From Streptomyces canus (GTDB taxonomy: Bacteria; Actinomycetota; Actinomycetes; Streptomycetales; Streptomycetaceae), in contig NZ_JAUSWW010000001.1 in NCBI RefSeq assembly GCF_030815415.1, positions 2,418,001-2,482,000 on the forward strand: a stretch of DNA of 64,000 nt, written 5' to 3'. The first letter of the stretch is position 1. Every line of letters begins with the position of its first letter. The translations under genes were made by a program, and so were the position numbers. Shown here piece after piece: positions 1 to 7,149 of the stretch. The notes below the pieces were generated by a model. The model was not told the origin of the DNA. It made no database searches and saw nothing but the letters and a program-made list of their open reading frames with translations.

Positions 1-712
1 GGGCGCCGAAGTGGAACGGCGTCGGGAAGCCGACCACGTCCGCGTCCGCGACCGGGCCGAAATCGGTGACTGCGAAGGGGATCGCGACCAGGGTGCCGAT
101 CACCAGGCCGAGCAGTACGGCGATCTGCTTGACGAAGCCACGGGTGAAGCGGCGCAGAAGGAGCACGATCACCAGCGTCGCGCCCGCCAGGCCCAGATAG
201 GTCGTCGAACCGTAGTCGTCGGCGGCGGGGTCGGGCCCTTGCGCCCAGCCGAAGGCGACCGGCAGCAGGGAGACCCCGATGAGGGTGATCACGGTGCCGG
301 TGACGACCGGCGGGAAGAACCGGACCGCCTTGCTGAAGAAGGGGGCCGCTATGAAGCCCAGCACACCGGCGACGATGACCGCGCCGAAGATGATCGGCAG
401 GGCATCGGACTTGTCGTCGGTGGACGCGACGATCGCGGTCATCGGGGCGACGCCGGCGAAGGTGACGCCGTTGACGAAGGGCAGCCGGGCGCCGATCTTC
501 CAGATCCCGAGGGTCTGGAGGAACGTGGCGAGGCCCGCGGTGAACAGACAGGCGCCGGTCAGGAAGGTGAGTTCGGTGCCGGACAGGCCGATGGCCGCGC
601 CGACGATCAGGGGCGGGGCGACGACTCCCGCGTACATCGCTGCCACGTGTTGGAGGCCTGTGGTGGCCATTTTGAGTGCGGGGAGCTTTTCGTCGACGGG
701 GTGAGCGGTCAC
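1..712 (-). CDS. NCS2-family uric acid/xanthine permease (partial, 3' end beyond window)
   Basis: Membrane transporter of the nucleobase:cation symporter-2 family, probably importing urate or xanthine. Only the N-terminal 237 codons are inside the window. The reverse strand reads MTAHPVDEKLPALKMATTGL and then successive hydrophobic segments. It includes the NCS2-type stretch around TFLQTLGIWKIGARLPFVNG. The start is GTG at 712, with GGAGG six bases upstream; the next in-frame ATG is inside the conserved region. The gene follows the amidohydrolase and uricase genes on the same strand, so the substrate is inferred from context. The family signature that helps separate uracil from urate/xanthine carriers lies outside the window. 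Confidence 0.88.
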   Translation of the reverse strand, partial: MTAHPVDEKLPALKMATTGLQHVAAMYAGVVAPPLIVGAAIGLSGTELTFLTGACLFTAGLATFLQTLGIWKIGARLPFVNGVTFAGVAPMTAIVASTDDKSDALPIIFGAVIVAGVLGFIAAPFFSKAVRFFPPVVTGTVITLIGVSLLPVAFGWAQGPDPAADDYGSTTYLGLAGATLVIVLLLRRFTRGFVKQIAVLLGLVIGTLVAIPFAVTDFGPVADADVVGFPTPFHFGA

Positions 713-780
713 TGCGGTTCCTCCGGGTCAGCTAACACGTCGGCTCTGACGTGGGTTTCTGGGAGGTGGTGCGCGGGCAT

Positions 781-821
781 GGGGGCACCTCCCGCTCGAG
801 CGAAGCCGAGAGTGGGGGAGG
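781..821. repeat. Short palindromic Streptomyces-type repeat (GGGGGCACCTCCC ... GTGGGGGAG)
   Basis: A short dyad element whose ends read GGGGGCACCTCCC and AGTGGGGGAG, lying between the permease and the amidohydrolase. The outer CTCCC and GGGGGAG segments can pair into a hairpin. The same element, with a different loop, is embedded inside the catalase gene at about 7297-7335. Elements of this kind are common between genes in streptomycetes. A second small dyad, TGAACCC-CGCTC-GGGTTCA, lies near 905-923 in the same spacer. Confidence 0.75.
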
Positions 822-966
822 GACCGGAGGACGGGGGCGTGCGAGAGGTGCGGAGACCGTTCCGGGGCGCGCGCGTGTGGCGCACGCCCCGGACACGGCC
901 GCCATGAACCCCGCTCGGGTTCACGGCTGCCGGCCAGGAGCCGTCCCTCCCGGCCGGAGTCAAGTG

Positions 967-982
967 CCGTACTTCAGTACGG
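967..982 (-). terminator. Small hairpin just after the amidohydrolase stop
   Basis: CCGTACT and AGTACGG arms separated by two bases, four bases past the stop codon of the amidohydrolase. No T-run follows, which is usual for high-GC actinobacterial terminators. Its role as a terminator is inferred from its position. Confidence 0.4.
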
Positions 983-985
983 TGT

Positions 986-2362
986 TCAGTGACCGGCGAT
1001 CTTCGCCAGGCGCTGCGCCTGCTCCCGCGTGGAGCGCGCGATCGCGTCCTCGTCGACGTGCAGCAGACGGTTGTTCTCGACGATCTGGCGGCCGTTGACG
1101 AAGGAGGCCGTGACCGGGGCGGCCGCACCGAAGACCAGTGCGGTGACCGGGTCGGCGATGGAGGCGTGGGCGAGGGTGTCCAGCTTCCACAGCACCAGGT
1201 CGGCGAGCTTGCCCGGCTCCAGGGAGCCGGTCTGGCTCGCACGGCCCAGGACCTGGGCGCCGCCGAACGTGCCCAGGCGCAGGGCCTGTCGGGCGTTCAG
1301 GGCGGCCTCGCGGTGGGCTCCGAGGCGGTTGATGAGCAGCGCGTTGCGCAGTTCGGTGTGCAGTTCGCCCGACTCGTTGGAGGCGGTGCCGTCGACACCG
1401 AGGCCGACCGGGACGCCGGCCTTCAGCATGTCCGGGACGCGGGCGATACCGGCGGCCAGCCGGGCGTTCGACGAGGGGCAGTGGGCCACTCCCGTCTTCG
1501 TCCGGGCGAACGCGGCGATGTCGGAGTCGTTCATGTGGACGCAGTGCGCCATCCACACGTCCTCGCCGAGCCAGCCGGTGGACTCGAAGTAGTCGGTGGG
1601 ACCCATGCCGAACAGTTCCTTGCAGAACTGCTCCTCCTCGACGGTCTCCGAACCGTGGGTGTGCAGGCGCACCCCGAGACGGCGGGCCAACTCGGCACCC
1701 TCACGCAGGAGTTCCGTGGAGACGGAGAACGGCGAGCAGGGGGCCACGGCCACCTGGGTCATCGCGTCGAAGGAGGAGTCGTGGTGCTCCTTCACGGTCG
1801 CCTCGGTCGCGGCGAGGGCACCGTCGAGGGTCTCGACGGCGAAGTCCGGGGGCAGGCCGCCGTCCTTCTCGCTGCGGTCCATGGAGCCGCGGGCAAGGGT
1901 GAAGCGGACGCCCATCTCGCGCGCCACGCCGATGATCGCGCCGGACAGGTCGCCGGAGTTCTCCGGGAAGACGTAGTGGTGGTCCATGGCGGTGGTGACG
2001 CCGCCGCGGGCCATCATCGCGAGGGAGCCCTGGGCAGCGGCCCGGACCATCGGCTCGTCGATGCGCGCCCAGGTCGGGTACAGCGCGACGAGCCAGTTGA
2101 AGAGGTTGTGGTCGGTGGCCAGGCCCCGGGTGATCCACTGGTAGAAGTGATGGTGGGTGTTGACCAGACCGGGGGTCACCAGGTGGCCGGTGGCGTCGAT
2201 CCTGCGTACGACGTTCTCCAGGCCCTCGGGTGCCTTGCCCGCGCCGAGCGCCTCGATGCGGTTGCCGGCGATGACGACGTGACCGCTCGCGTATTCCGTG
2301 TCGTCGGCGTCGACGGTCGCGATCGAACAGTTCTCGATGACGATGCGCTGGGCTGCTGCCAT
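986..2362 (-). CDS. 8-oxoguanine deaminase-type amidohydrolase
   Basis: A 458-residue cytosolic metal-dependent deaminase of the amidohydrolase superfamily (AtzB/TrzN/8-oxoguanine deaminase group). The metal ligands are in the expected order. NTHHHFYQ is near residue 70, HTHGSE near 235, HCVH near 270 and the GVDGTASN segment with its Asp near 325. In streptomycetes proteins of this type next to uricase are annotated as 8-oxoguanine deaminase, giving urate. That would feed the uricase directly downstream of purine oxidation. The exact substrate (8-oxoguanine or a triazine-like amine) is inferred from neighbours rather than read from the sequence. The ATG at 2362 has only a modest GGA-containing Shine-Dalgarno region. 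The uricase gene lies 100 bp upstream on the same strand. Confidence 0.85.
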   Translation of the reverse strand: MAAAQRIVIENCSIATVDADDTEYASGHVVIAGNRIEALGAGKAPEGLENVVRRIDATGHLVTPGLVNTHHHFYQWITRGLATDHNLFNWLVALYPTWARIDEPMVRAAAQGSLAMMARGGVTTAMDHHYVFPENSGDLSGAIIGVAREMGVRFTLARGSMDRSEKDGGLPPDFAVETLDGALAATEATVKEHHDSSFDAMTQVAVAPCSPFSVSTELLREGAELARRLGVRLHTHGSETVEEEQFCKELFGMGPTDYFESTGWLGEDVWMAHCVHMNDSDIAAFARTKTGVAHCPSSNARLAAGIARVPDMLKAGVPVGLGVDGTASNESGELHTELRNALLINRLGAHREAALNARQALRLGTFGGAQVLGRASQTGSLEPGKLADLVLWKLDTLAHASIADPVTALVFGAAAPVTASFVNGRQIVENNRLLHVDEDAIARSTREQAQRLAKIAGH

Positions 2363-2462
2363 GGTTCGTCCTTTGCGCTGTGTGGAGTGGGCACGGCAGG
2401 ACCCCGGGATTTGAGTGCCGCGGCCCGCCCAGGCGGGCCGCGGGTGCCGCAGATGGAGTTGA

Positions 2463-3410
2463 TCAGAGGTTGGTGAGGTCCACCGGGATCCTCGGCTCGC
2501 AGCCGTCCCGCAGGATGGTCGCCTCGATCAGGCCGTAGGGCCGGTCGGCGGCGAAGTACACCTCGTTGTCGTTCTTGAGCCCGAACGGCTCCAGGTCCAC
2601 CAGGAAGTGATGCTTGTTCGGGAGCGAGAAGCGCACCTCGTCGATCTCGCTGCGGTTGTTGATGATCCGCGAACCCATTTGGTAGAGGGTCTGCTGGAGC
2701 GAGAGCGAGTAGGTCTCGGCGAAGGCCTGGAGCATGTGCTTCCGCACCTGCTCGTAGGACTTCTCCCAGTGGGGCATCCGCTGCTCGTCGTCGGTCCAGT
2801 TGAAGCGCCAGCGGGCGGAGACCTGGGTGGCCAGGATGCGGTCGTACGCCTCGGGCAGTGTCGTGTACTTGTCCTTGACGTAGCCCCAGAACTCGGAGTT
2901 GGTCGAGTTCATCACCACGAGGTCCTTGAGGCCGGAGACGACCTCCCACTTCTCACCGTCGTAGGTGATCTGCGTGACCCGGGTCTCCTGGCCCTTGCGG
3001 ACGAAGGAGTGCTTGACCTCGTCCGCGCCGATGAACTGCGAGTTGGCGTCGGAGGCGGCGATCCGCTCCCACGCGTACTCCTCGATGCGGATCCGCGCGA
3101 CCTTGATCGGTTCCTGTGAGGTCACGAAGTGCCGTGCCAGGTGGATGCCGAACTGCTCGGCGGACTCGATGCCGTGCTCCTTGGCGAACGCGTACACCGT
3201 GTTCTTGGTGGTGTCGGTCGGCAGGACGTTGGCGTTCGAGCCGGAGTAGTGGACCTCGTCCATGTCGCCGGAGAGCGCGACCGAGACGTTGAGGTCCTTG
3301 ATGTGGTGGGTGGCGCCGTCCCGCGTGATCTTCACGACTCGGTTCTCGGCCTTGCCGTACTGGTTCTGTCCCAGGATCACAGGGCGGGCAGGGCGGGAAT
3401 TGAGTGTCAT
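2463..3410 (-). CDS. pucL: Factor-independent urate oxidase (uricase)
   Basis: Cofactor-free uricase, 315 residues, oxidising urate to 5-hydroxyisourate and releasing H2O2. It has the YGKAENRV segment with the catalytic Lys near residue 17, and the PTDTTKNTVYAF segment with the catalytic Thr near 65. The LPNKHHF segment with the catalytic His is near 280. It is the third gene of uraD-uraH-pucL. Its ATG lies four bases after the uraH stop, and its GAGGGAG ribosome site overlaps the end of uraH. Expression is probably driven from the uraD promoter at 4384-4425. That promoter shares its operator with the catalase gene, which would remove the H2O2 made here. Confidence 0.96.
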   Translation of the reverse strand: MTLNSRPARPVILGQNQYGKAENRVVKITRDGATHHIKDLNVSVALSGDMDEVHYSGSNANVLPTDTTKNTVYAFAKEHGIESAEQFGIHLARHFVTSQEPIKVARIRIEEYAWERIAASDANSQFIGADEVKHSFVRKGQETRVTQITYDGEKWEVVSGLKDLVVMNSTNSEFWGYVKDKYTTLPEAYDRILATQVSARWRFNWTDDEQRMPHWEKSYEQVRKHMLQAFAETYSLSLQQTLYQMGSRIINNRSEIDEVRFSLPNKHHFLVDLEPFGLKNDNEVYFAADRPYGLIEATILRDGCEPRIPVDLTNL

Positions 3411-3414
3411 TTAG

Positions 3415-3819
3415 CTAGCTCCCTCGGTAAACGGAGTAGCCGAACGGGTTGAGCAGCAGCGGTACGTGGTAGTGCTCCCCGGGCTCGACGGCGAAGGTGA
3501 TCGCCACCTCGGGGAAGAACACGGCACCGCTGTCCCGACTCGCGGGGGCGTCCTGCTGCGCATCGGCTTGCTTCTTTTCGAAGTACGCCTCGACGGCGAA
3601 GTCGAGCCGTACGTGGGTGGTCCCCTCCGGCAGGGCCGGGAGGTCCTTGCACCGCCCGTCCGCGTCGGTCGCCGAACCGCCGAGCGGCTGCCACCGGGCG
3701 TCCCGGCCCGGGCGGGCGGAGAGCTGGATGGCGACACCCTGCGCGGGGCGGCCGATGCTGGTGTCCAGGATGTGCGTGGACACTGAATTTCTCGGCGAGG
3801 CCGCGGTGCTGGTGCTCAT
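3415..3819 (-). CDS. uraH: 5-hydroxyisourate hydrolase
   Basis: Transthyretin-like hydrolase of 134 residues converting the unstable uricase product 5-hydroxyisourate to OHCU. The diagnostic N-terminal HILDTSIGRPA and C-terminal YRGS motifs are both present, and YRGS is the extreme C-terminus as usual. The family is typically 110-130 residues, so this is full length with a short Ser/Thr-rich leader before VSTHIL. It sits six bases downstream of uraD and four bases upstream of uricase, in tight operon spacing. Confidence 0.96.
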   Translation of the reverse strand: MSTSTAASPRNSVSTHILDTSIGRPAQGVAIQLSARPGRDARWQPLGGSATDADGRCKDLPALPEGTTHVRLDFAVEAYFEKKQADAQQDAPASRDSGAVFFPEVAITFAVEPGEHYHVPLLLNPFGYSVYRGS

Positions 3820-3825
3820 GCTGCG

Positions 3826-4335
3826 TCAGTCCTCTTCGACGAGTCGGGCGAGCCGGATACGGTTGATCTTGCCCAGCTCGGTGCGGACGATCTCCCGCTC
3901 CTGCTCCGGCGAGTTCCCGATCCGTTCCTTGACCGCGTCGCGCATCTGCTCGCCGGTCCTGCCGGTGGCGCAGATGAGGAAGACATGGCCGAATCTGTCC
4001 TGGTAGGCCAGGTTCAGTTCCAGCATCTCCGCCTTGAGGTCCTCGGAGGCGCCGGCCATGCCGCGCTGCTCCCGCGCCGAGGTCGGGTCGCCCTCCTTGG
4101 GGCGGCCGATGGGCGGGTGCCCGGCCATCGCCTCCTCCAGGTCCGCCGTGGTCAGCTCGGCCATGGCGGCGTCGCTGGCGGCGTAGAGGGTGTCGACGGT
4201 GGGATACGGGCGGGCGGCGAGCAGCCGCCGCGCCCATGCCGTGGAGGCGCACGCCTCGTGGAGAGCGGCGAACGCCGCGTGCTCCTCGAGAGCGTTGAAC
4301 CGGGTAAGGCCCGGCGGCGTGGAAGTCGAAGTCAC
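3826..4335 (-). CDS. uraD: OHCU decarboxylase
   Basis: 2-oxo-4-hydroxy-4-carboxy-5-ureidoimidazoline decarboxylase, 169 residues, yielding (S)-allantoin. The GHPPIG motif carrying the catalytic His is near residue 85, and the FGHVFLIC segment follows. The protein is helical and soluble. The start is GTG at 4335 (reading MTSTSTPPGL), with GGAGGCTCCC just upstream. It is the first gene of the uraD-uraH-pucL operon. The 121-bp space in front of it holds the shared promoter-operator described separately. Confidence 0.95.
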   Translation of the reverse strand: MTSTSTPPGLTRFNALEEHAAFAALHEACASTAWARRLLAARPYPTVDTLYAASDAAMAELTTADLEEAMAGHPPIGRPKEGDPTSAREQRGMAGASEDLKAEMLELNLAYQDRFGHVFLICATGRTGEQMRDAVKERIGNSPEQEREIVRTELGKINRIRLARLVEED

Positions 4336-4383
4336 GGGAGCCTCCGTGGCCGCGAACGGCCTTCGTACTGAACGGGCTCCCGT

Positions 4384-4425
4384 TAGCTAACGCCCTCCGC
4401 AACACCACGTCAACACTTTGTTGAA
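4384..4425 (-). promoter_or_regulatory. Promoter and palindromic operator of uraD-uraH-uricase, matching the catalase promoter
   Basis: Read on the minus strand: TTCAACAAAGTGTTGACG, an 18-base spacer, then TAGCTA. TTGACG would be the -35 and TAGCTA the -10. The palindrome TCAACA-AAG-TGTTGA (forward 4410-4424) covers the -35. The catalase promoter at 7064-7105 has 17 of the same 18 bases, the same 18-base spacer and TAGGCT. The -10 lies in a perfect 12-bp dyad, CGTTAGCTAACG (4381-4392). Repressor identity is unknown. Confidence 0.7.
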
Positions 4426-4456
4426 AATTCCGGGTTACGAAGCCCGCGGGTGCGGT

Positions 4457-4825
4457 TCAGACGCCTTTGTCACGATTGAGGTAGTTGTACACCGTGAAGC
4501 GGCTCACCCCGAGCGCGCTGGCCACGGTCTCCACGCCATGCCGTACGGAGAAGGCGCCACGCGCCTCGAGTATCCGTACGACCTCCTGCTTGGCCTTGCG
4601 GTCCAGGTCGGCCAGCGGCTTGCCCTGCTTGCGCTCCATGGCGGCGAGGATGTGATCGAGGGAGTCCGCGAGCTGCGGCAGGCGTACGGCGACCACGTCG
4701 GAGCCTCCCCAGCTGAGCACGACGTCGTCGGGGCCGGCCTCGTCCGGCGGGACCATCTCCCCGCCCATGGCGTCGACCAGCGGCTTCACCGCCGCGATGA
4801 AGGGCTCGTCGCCCGTGCCGGTCAC
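4457..4825 (-). CDS. Small HTH_22 (YheO/DauR-type) DNA-binding protein
   Basis: A 122-residue protein ending in a helix-turn-helix of the kind found at the C-terminus of YheO/DauR regulators (GVETVASALGVSRFTVYNYL near residue 98). The YheO PAS-like N-terminus is missing, and the first 60 residues are not recognisable. The GTG start at 4825 overlaps the stop of the small gene upstream (GTGA overlap), so the two are translationally coupled. A longer in-frame reading exists but would run back through the whole upstream gene. Its position between uraD and hyi makes it a candidate local regulator; no target can be read from the sequence. Confidence 0.8.
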   Translation of the reverse strand: MTGTGDEPFIAAVKPLVDAMGGEMVPPDEAGPDDVVLSWGGSDVVAVRLPQLADSLDHILAAMERKQGKPLADLDRKAKQEVVRILEARGAFSVRHGVETVASALGVSRFTVYNYLNRDKGV

Positions 4826-5079
4826 TTCTCGCCCTCCCCGATCACATTGACCTGGAGCGAGACCCGGGTGGCACCGGCCGCCAGGGACTTGCGCAGCAGC
4901 GCGTCGACAGCGGCGAGCACGGCGTCGGCCCCGCCTTCCGCCGTGTTGCCGAACGGGCCGACGTCCACCGCGTCCAGCTCGGCCGCCTCGACCACCTCGC
5001 GGGCCACCAGCGCGTGCGCGGGTGCCTCGTCCAGGTCGAACGGCTCGGTCGTGAACTCCACTCTCAATCGCACGCGCAC
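4822..5079 (-). CDS. Small conserved-looking protein of unknown function (85 aa)
   Basis: An 85-residue acidic protein starting MRVRLRVEFTTEPFDLDEAP and ending VSLQVNVIGEGEK, consistent with a compact alpha/beta fold. I cannot assign a family with confidence. The size and the alternating strands at both ends faintly recall the MTH1187/YkoF-type small ligand-binding fold. Its stop overlaps the start of the HTH_22 gene by four bases. It is transcribed divergently from hyi across the 5080-5211 spacer. That spacer holds the tandem TTCC-type operator, so both directions may be controlled together. Confidence 0.7.
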   Translation of the reverse strand: MRVRLRVEFTTEPFDLDEAPAHALVAREVVEAAELDAVDVGPFGNTAEGGADAVLAAVDALLRKSLAAGATRVSLQVNVIGEGEK

Positions 5080-5144
5080 AACCTAACGCGCGGCACCTAC
5101 TTCCGCCGACCCCTCTTGACAAGCAGCGACACCCAACGGCAATC

Positions 5145-5180
5145 TTCCATTAAGCAGAAACAAACTTCCGCAATACGGAA
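5145..5180 (+). promoter_or_regulatory. Tandem 15-bp operator upstream of hyi (same architecture as upstream of gcl)
   Basis: Two 15-bp dyads, TTCCATTAAGCAGAA (5145-5159) and TTCCGCAATACGGAA (5166-5180), start 21 bp apart. The second is an almost perfect palindrome. The gcl upstream region carries the same pair, in the same order relative to the gene and with the same 21-bp period. IclR-family AllR is the known regulator of allantoin and glyoxylate genes in Streptomyces coelicolor and is the natural candidate; that link is inference. Confidence 0.65.
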
Positions 5181-5211
5181 TCACTCGACACGGAAGGGAG
5201 CGCAGGCCCAC

Positions 5212-6051
5212 ATGGGATTTGCAGAGCAGCGCTTCAACGTCAACCTGTCGATCCTCTTCACGGAACTCCCGCTCCTGGAGCGCCCCGCGGCCGCCGCCGC
5301 GGCGGGCTTCACCGCGGTCGAGCTGTGGTGGCCCTGGATCGACTCCCCCACTCCCGAGCAGTCCGAGCTCGACGCCCTGAGGAAGGCGATCGAGGACGCG
5401 GGCGTCCGGCTCACGGGACTGAACTTCTACGCCGGGCGGCTGCCGGGCCCGGACCGCGGCGCCCTGTCGCTGCCGGGCGAGGAGTCGGAGAGGTTCCGCG
5501 CCAACATCGACGTGGCCGCGGACTTCGCCGAGTCCCTGGGCTGCAAGGCCCTCAACGCCCTGTACGGCAACCGCGCCGAGGGCGTGGACCCGGCCGAGCA
5601 GGACGCGCTCGCGCTGGAGAACCTGGTCCTCGCGGCGCGGGCGGCCGACCGGATCGGCGCGATCCTGCTGATCGAGGCGCTGAACAAGCCCGAGTCGCCG
5701 CTGTACCCGCTGGTGTCGGCGCCGGCCGCGGCCGGGATCGTCGCCAAGGTCAACGAGGCGACAGGGCTGGACAACGCGCGCTTCCTCATGGACCTCTACC
5801 ACCTGTCCATGAACGGCGAGGACCTGCCGTCGGTGATCGAGCGGTTCGCCTCGATCACCGGCCATGTGCAGATCGCCGACAACCCCGGACGCGGCGCGCC
5901 GGGCACGGGGACGCTGCCGCTGGAGGAGCTGCTCGACCAGCTGCGGAAGGCCGGCTACGAGGGCTATGTCGGCCTGGAGTACAAGCCGGGCGACCGCCCG
6001 AGCACCGAGGCCTTCGACTGGCTGCCCGCCGAGGCCCGCGCGGCCCGCTGA
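5212..6051 (+). CDS. hyi: Hydroxypyruvate isomerase (TIM-barrel, Hyi family)
   Basis: A 279-residue TIM-barrel sugar isomerase-like protein interconverting hydroxypyruvate and tartronate semialdehyde in glyoxylate assimilation. The Hyi-type N-terminus NVNLSILFTELPLLERPAAA is followed by a metal/active-site segment LIEALN near residue 150. Further on are FLMDLYHLSMNGED and HVQIADNPGRGAPGTG near 215. ATG at 5212 was chosen because GGAAGGGAG lies about 12 bases upstream and the homologous region begins there. The open frame extends further upstream only through the operator. glxR follows 47 bp later on the same strand, and gcl lies beyond catalase with the matching operator. Confidence 0.9.
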   Translation: MGFAEQRFNVNLSILFTELPLLERPAAAAAAGFTAVELWWPWIDSPTPEQSELDALRKAIEDAGVRLTGLNFYAGRLPGPDRGALSLPGEESERFRANIDVAADFAESLGCKALNALYGNRAEGVDPAEQDALALENLVLAARAADRIGAILLIEALNKPESPLYPLVSAPAAAGIVAKVNEATGLDNARFLMDLYHLSMNGEDLPSVIERFASITGHVQIADNPGRGAPGTGTLPLEELLDQLRKAGYEGYVGLEYKPGDRPSTEAFDWLPAEARAAR

Positions 6052-6098
6052 GGGCCACCCCACCCACGTAGAGAAGTACGCAGAGAGGCACCCCCGTC

Positions 6099-6989
6099 AT
6101 GAGCACTCTTCCCAAGATCGCCTGGATCGGCCTCGGCATCATGGGCTCCCCCATGTCCGAGAACCTCGTCAAGGCGGGCTACGACGTCACCGGCTTCACC
6201 CTGGAGCAGGACAAGCTGGACCGCCTTGCCGCCGCCGGCGGCAAGGCCGCCGGTTCGATCGCCGAGGCCGTCAAGGACGCCGACGTGGTCATCACGATGG
6301 TGCCGGCCTCCCCGCAGGTCGAGGCCATCGCCTACGGCCCCGACGGCATCCTCGAGAACGCCCGGCCGGGCGCCCTGGTGATCGACATGTCCTCGATCAC
6401 CCCGCAGACCTCGGTCGACCTGGCGAAGGCGGCGAAGGACAAGGGCATCCGCGTCCTGGACGCCCCGGTGTCCGGCGGCGAGGCCGGCGCGATCGAGGCC
6501 GTGCTGTCCATCATGGTCGGCGGCGAGCAGGCCGACTTCGACATCGCGAAGCCGATCCTCGAAGCCCTCGGCAAGACCATCGTGCTGTGCGGTCCGCACG
6601 GCTCGGGCCAGACCGTGAAGGCCGCCAACCAGCTGATCGTCGCCGTGAACATCCAGGCGTGCGCCGAGGCCGTGGTCTTCCTGGAGAAGTCCGGCGTGGA
6701 CCTGAAGGCCGCCCTGGACGTCCTGAACGGCGGACTCGCGGGTTCGACCGTGCTGACCCGCAAGAAGGACAACTTCCTCAGCCGCGACTTCAAGCCGGGC
6801 TTCCGGATCGACCTGCACCACAAGGACATGGGCATCGTCACCGACGCCGCCCGCAACGTCGGTGCGGCCCTGCCCGTCGGTGCGGTCGTCGCCCAGCTGG
6901 TCGCCTCGCTGCGCGCGCAGGGCGACGGCGCACTGGACCACTCCGCACTGCTCCGGGCCGTGGAGCGCCTCTCCGGCGCCCAGGTCTGA
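6099..6989 (+). CDS. glxR: 2-hydroxy-3-oxopropionate (tartronate semialdehyde) reductase
   Basis: A 296-residue beta-hydroxyacid dehydrogenase reducing tartronate semialdehyde to glycerate with NAD(P)H. The nucleotide-binding [13 protein letters not shown] is at residues 8-20. The substrate-binding [11 protein letters not shown] is near 120, and the catalytic Lys lies in [12 protein letters not shown] near 170. It is full length for the family. The GAGAGGC ribosome site precedes ATG at 6099. It follows hyi as a two-gene unit, and a strong hairpin closes the unit downstream. Confidence 0.93.
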   Translation: MSTLPKIAWIGLGIMGSPMSENLVKAGYDVTGFTLEQDKLDRLAAAGGKAAGSIAEAVKDADVVITMVPASPQVEAIAYGPDGILENARPGALVIDMSSITPQTSVDLAKAAKDKGIRVLDAPVSGGEAGAIEAVLSIMVGGEQADFDIAKPILEALGKTIVLCGPHGSGQTVKAANQLIVAVNIQACAEAVVFLEKSGVDLKAALDVLNGGLAGSTVLTRKKDNFLSRDFKPGFRIDLHHKDMGIVTDAARNVGAALPVGAVVAQLVASLRAQGDGALDHSALLRAVERLSGAQV

Positions 6990-6998
6990 CCCACGACC

Positions 6999-7056
6999 CC
7001 GGGCGGCGCCGCCGCTGACACCTGTCCTGTCGCGCCCAAGCGGCGGCGCCGCCCGG
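6999..7056 (+). terminator. Strong hairpin after glxR
   Basis: Perfect 17-bp arms (6999-7015 and 7040-7056; the left arm reads CCGGGCGGCGCCGCCGC) with a 24-base loop, starting ten bases after the glxR stop. It separates hyi-glxR from the catalase promoter, whose palindrome starts nine bases further on. Confidence 0.8.
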
Positions 7057-7063
7057 AATCAAC

Positions 7064-7105
7064 TTCAACAAAGCGTTGACGTCCAGATCGCCCCAAACCT
7101 AGGCT
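7064..7105 (+). promoter_or_regulatory. Catalase promoter with the uricase-operon palindrome
   Basis: TTCAACAAAGCGTTGACG (7064-7081), an 18-base spacer, then TAGGCT (7100-7105). The dyad TCAACAAAGCGTTGA (7065-7079) overlaps the -35 TTGACG. It matches the uraD operon promoter at 17 of 18 positions with identical spacing. A second dyad, TTCCG-n7-CGGAA (7125-7141), lies over the ribosome site; its half-sites match the hyi/gcl operator but the spacing is two bases longer. Confidence 0.7.
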
Positions 7106-7149
7106 CCACAAAGCGGAAGTTCCTTTCCGAAGCGTACGGAAGGTCCTTG

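Noticed and set aside
11..907. 298-codon plus-strand frame at the window start
   Set aside because: Opposite strand of the permease; the reverse strand has the NCS2 motif and a ribosome site, the forward frame has neither.
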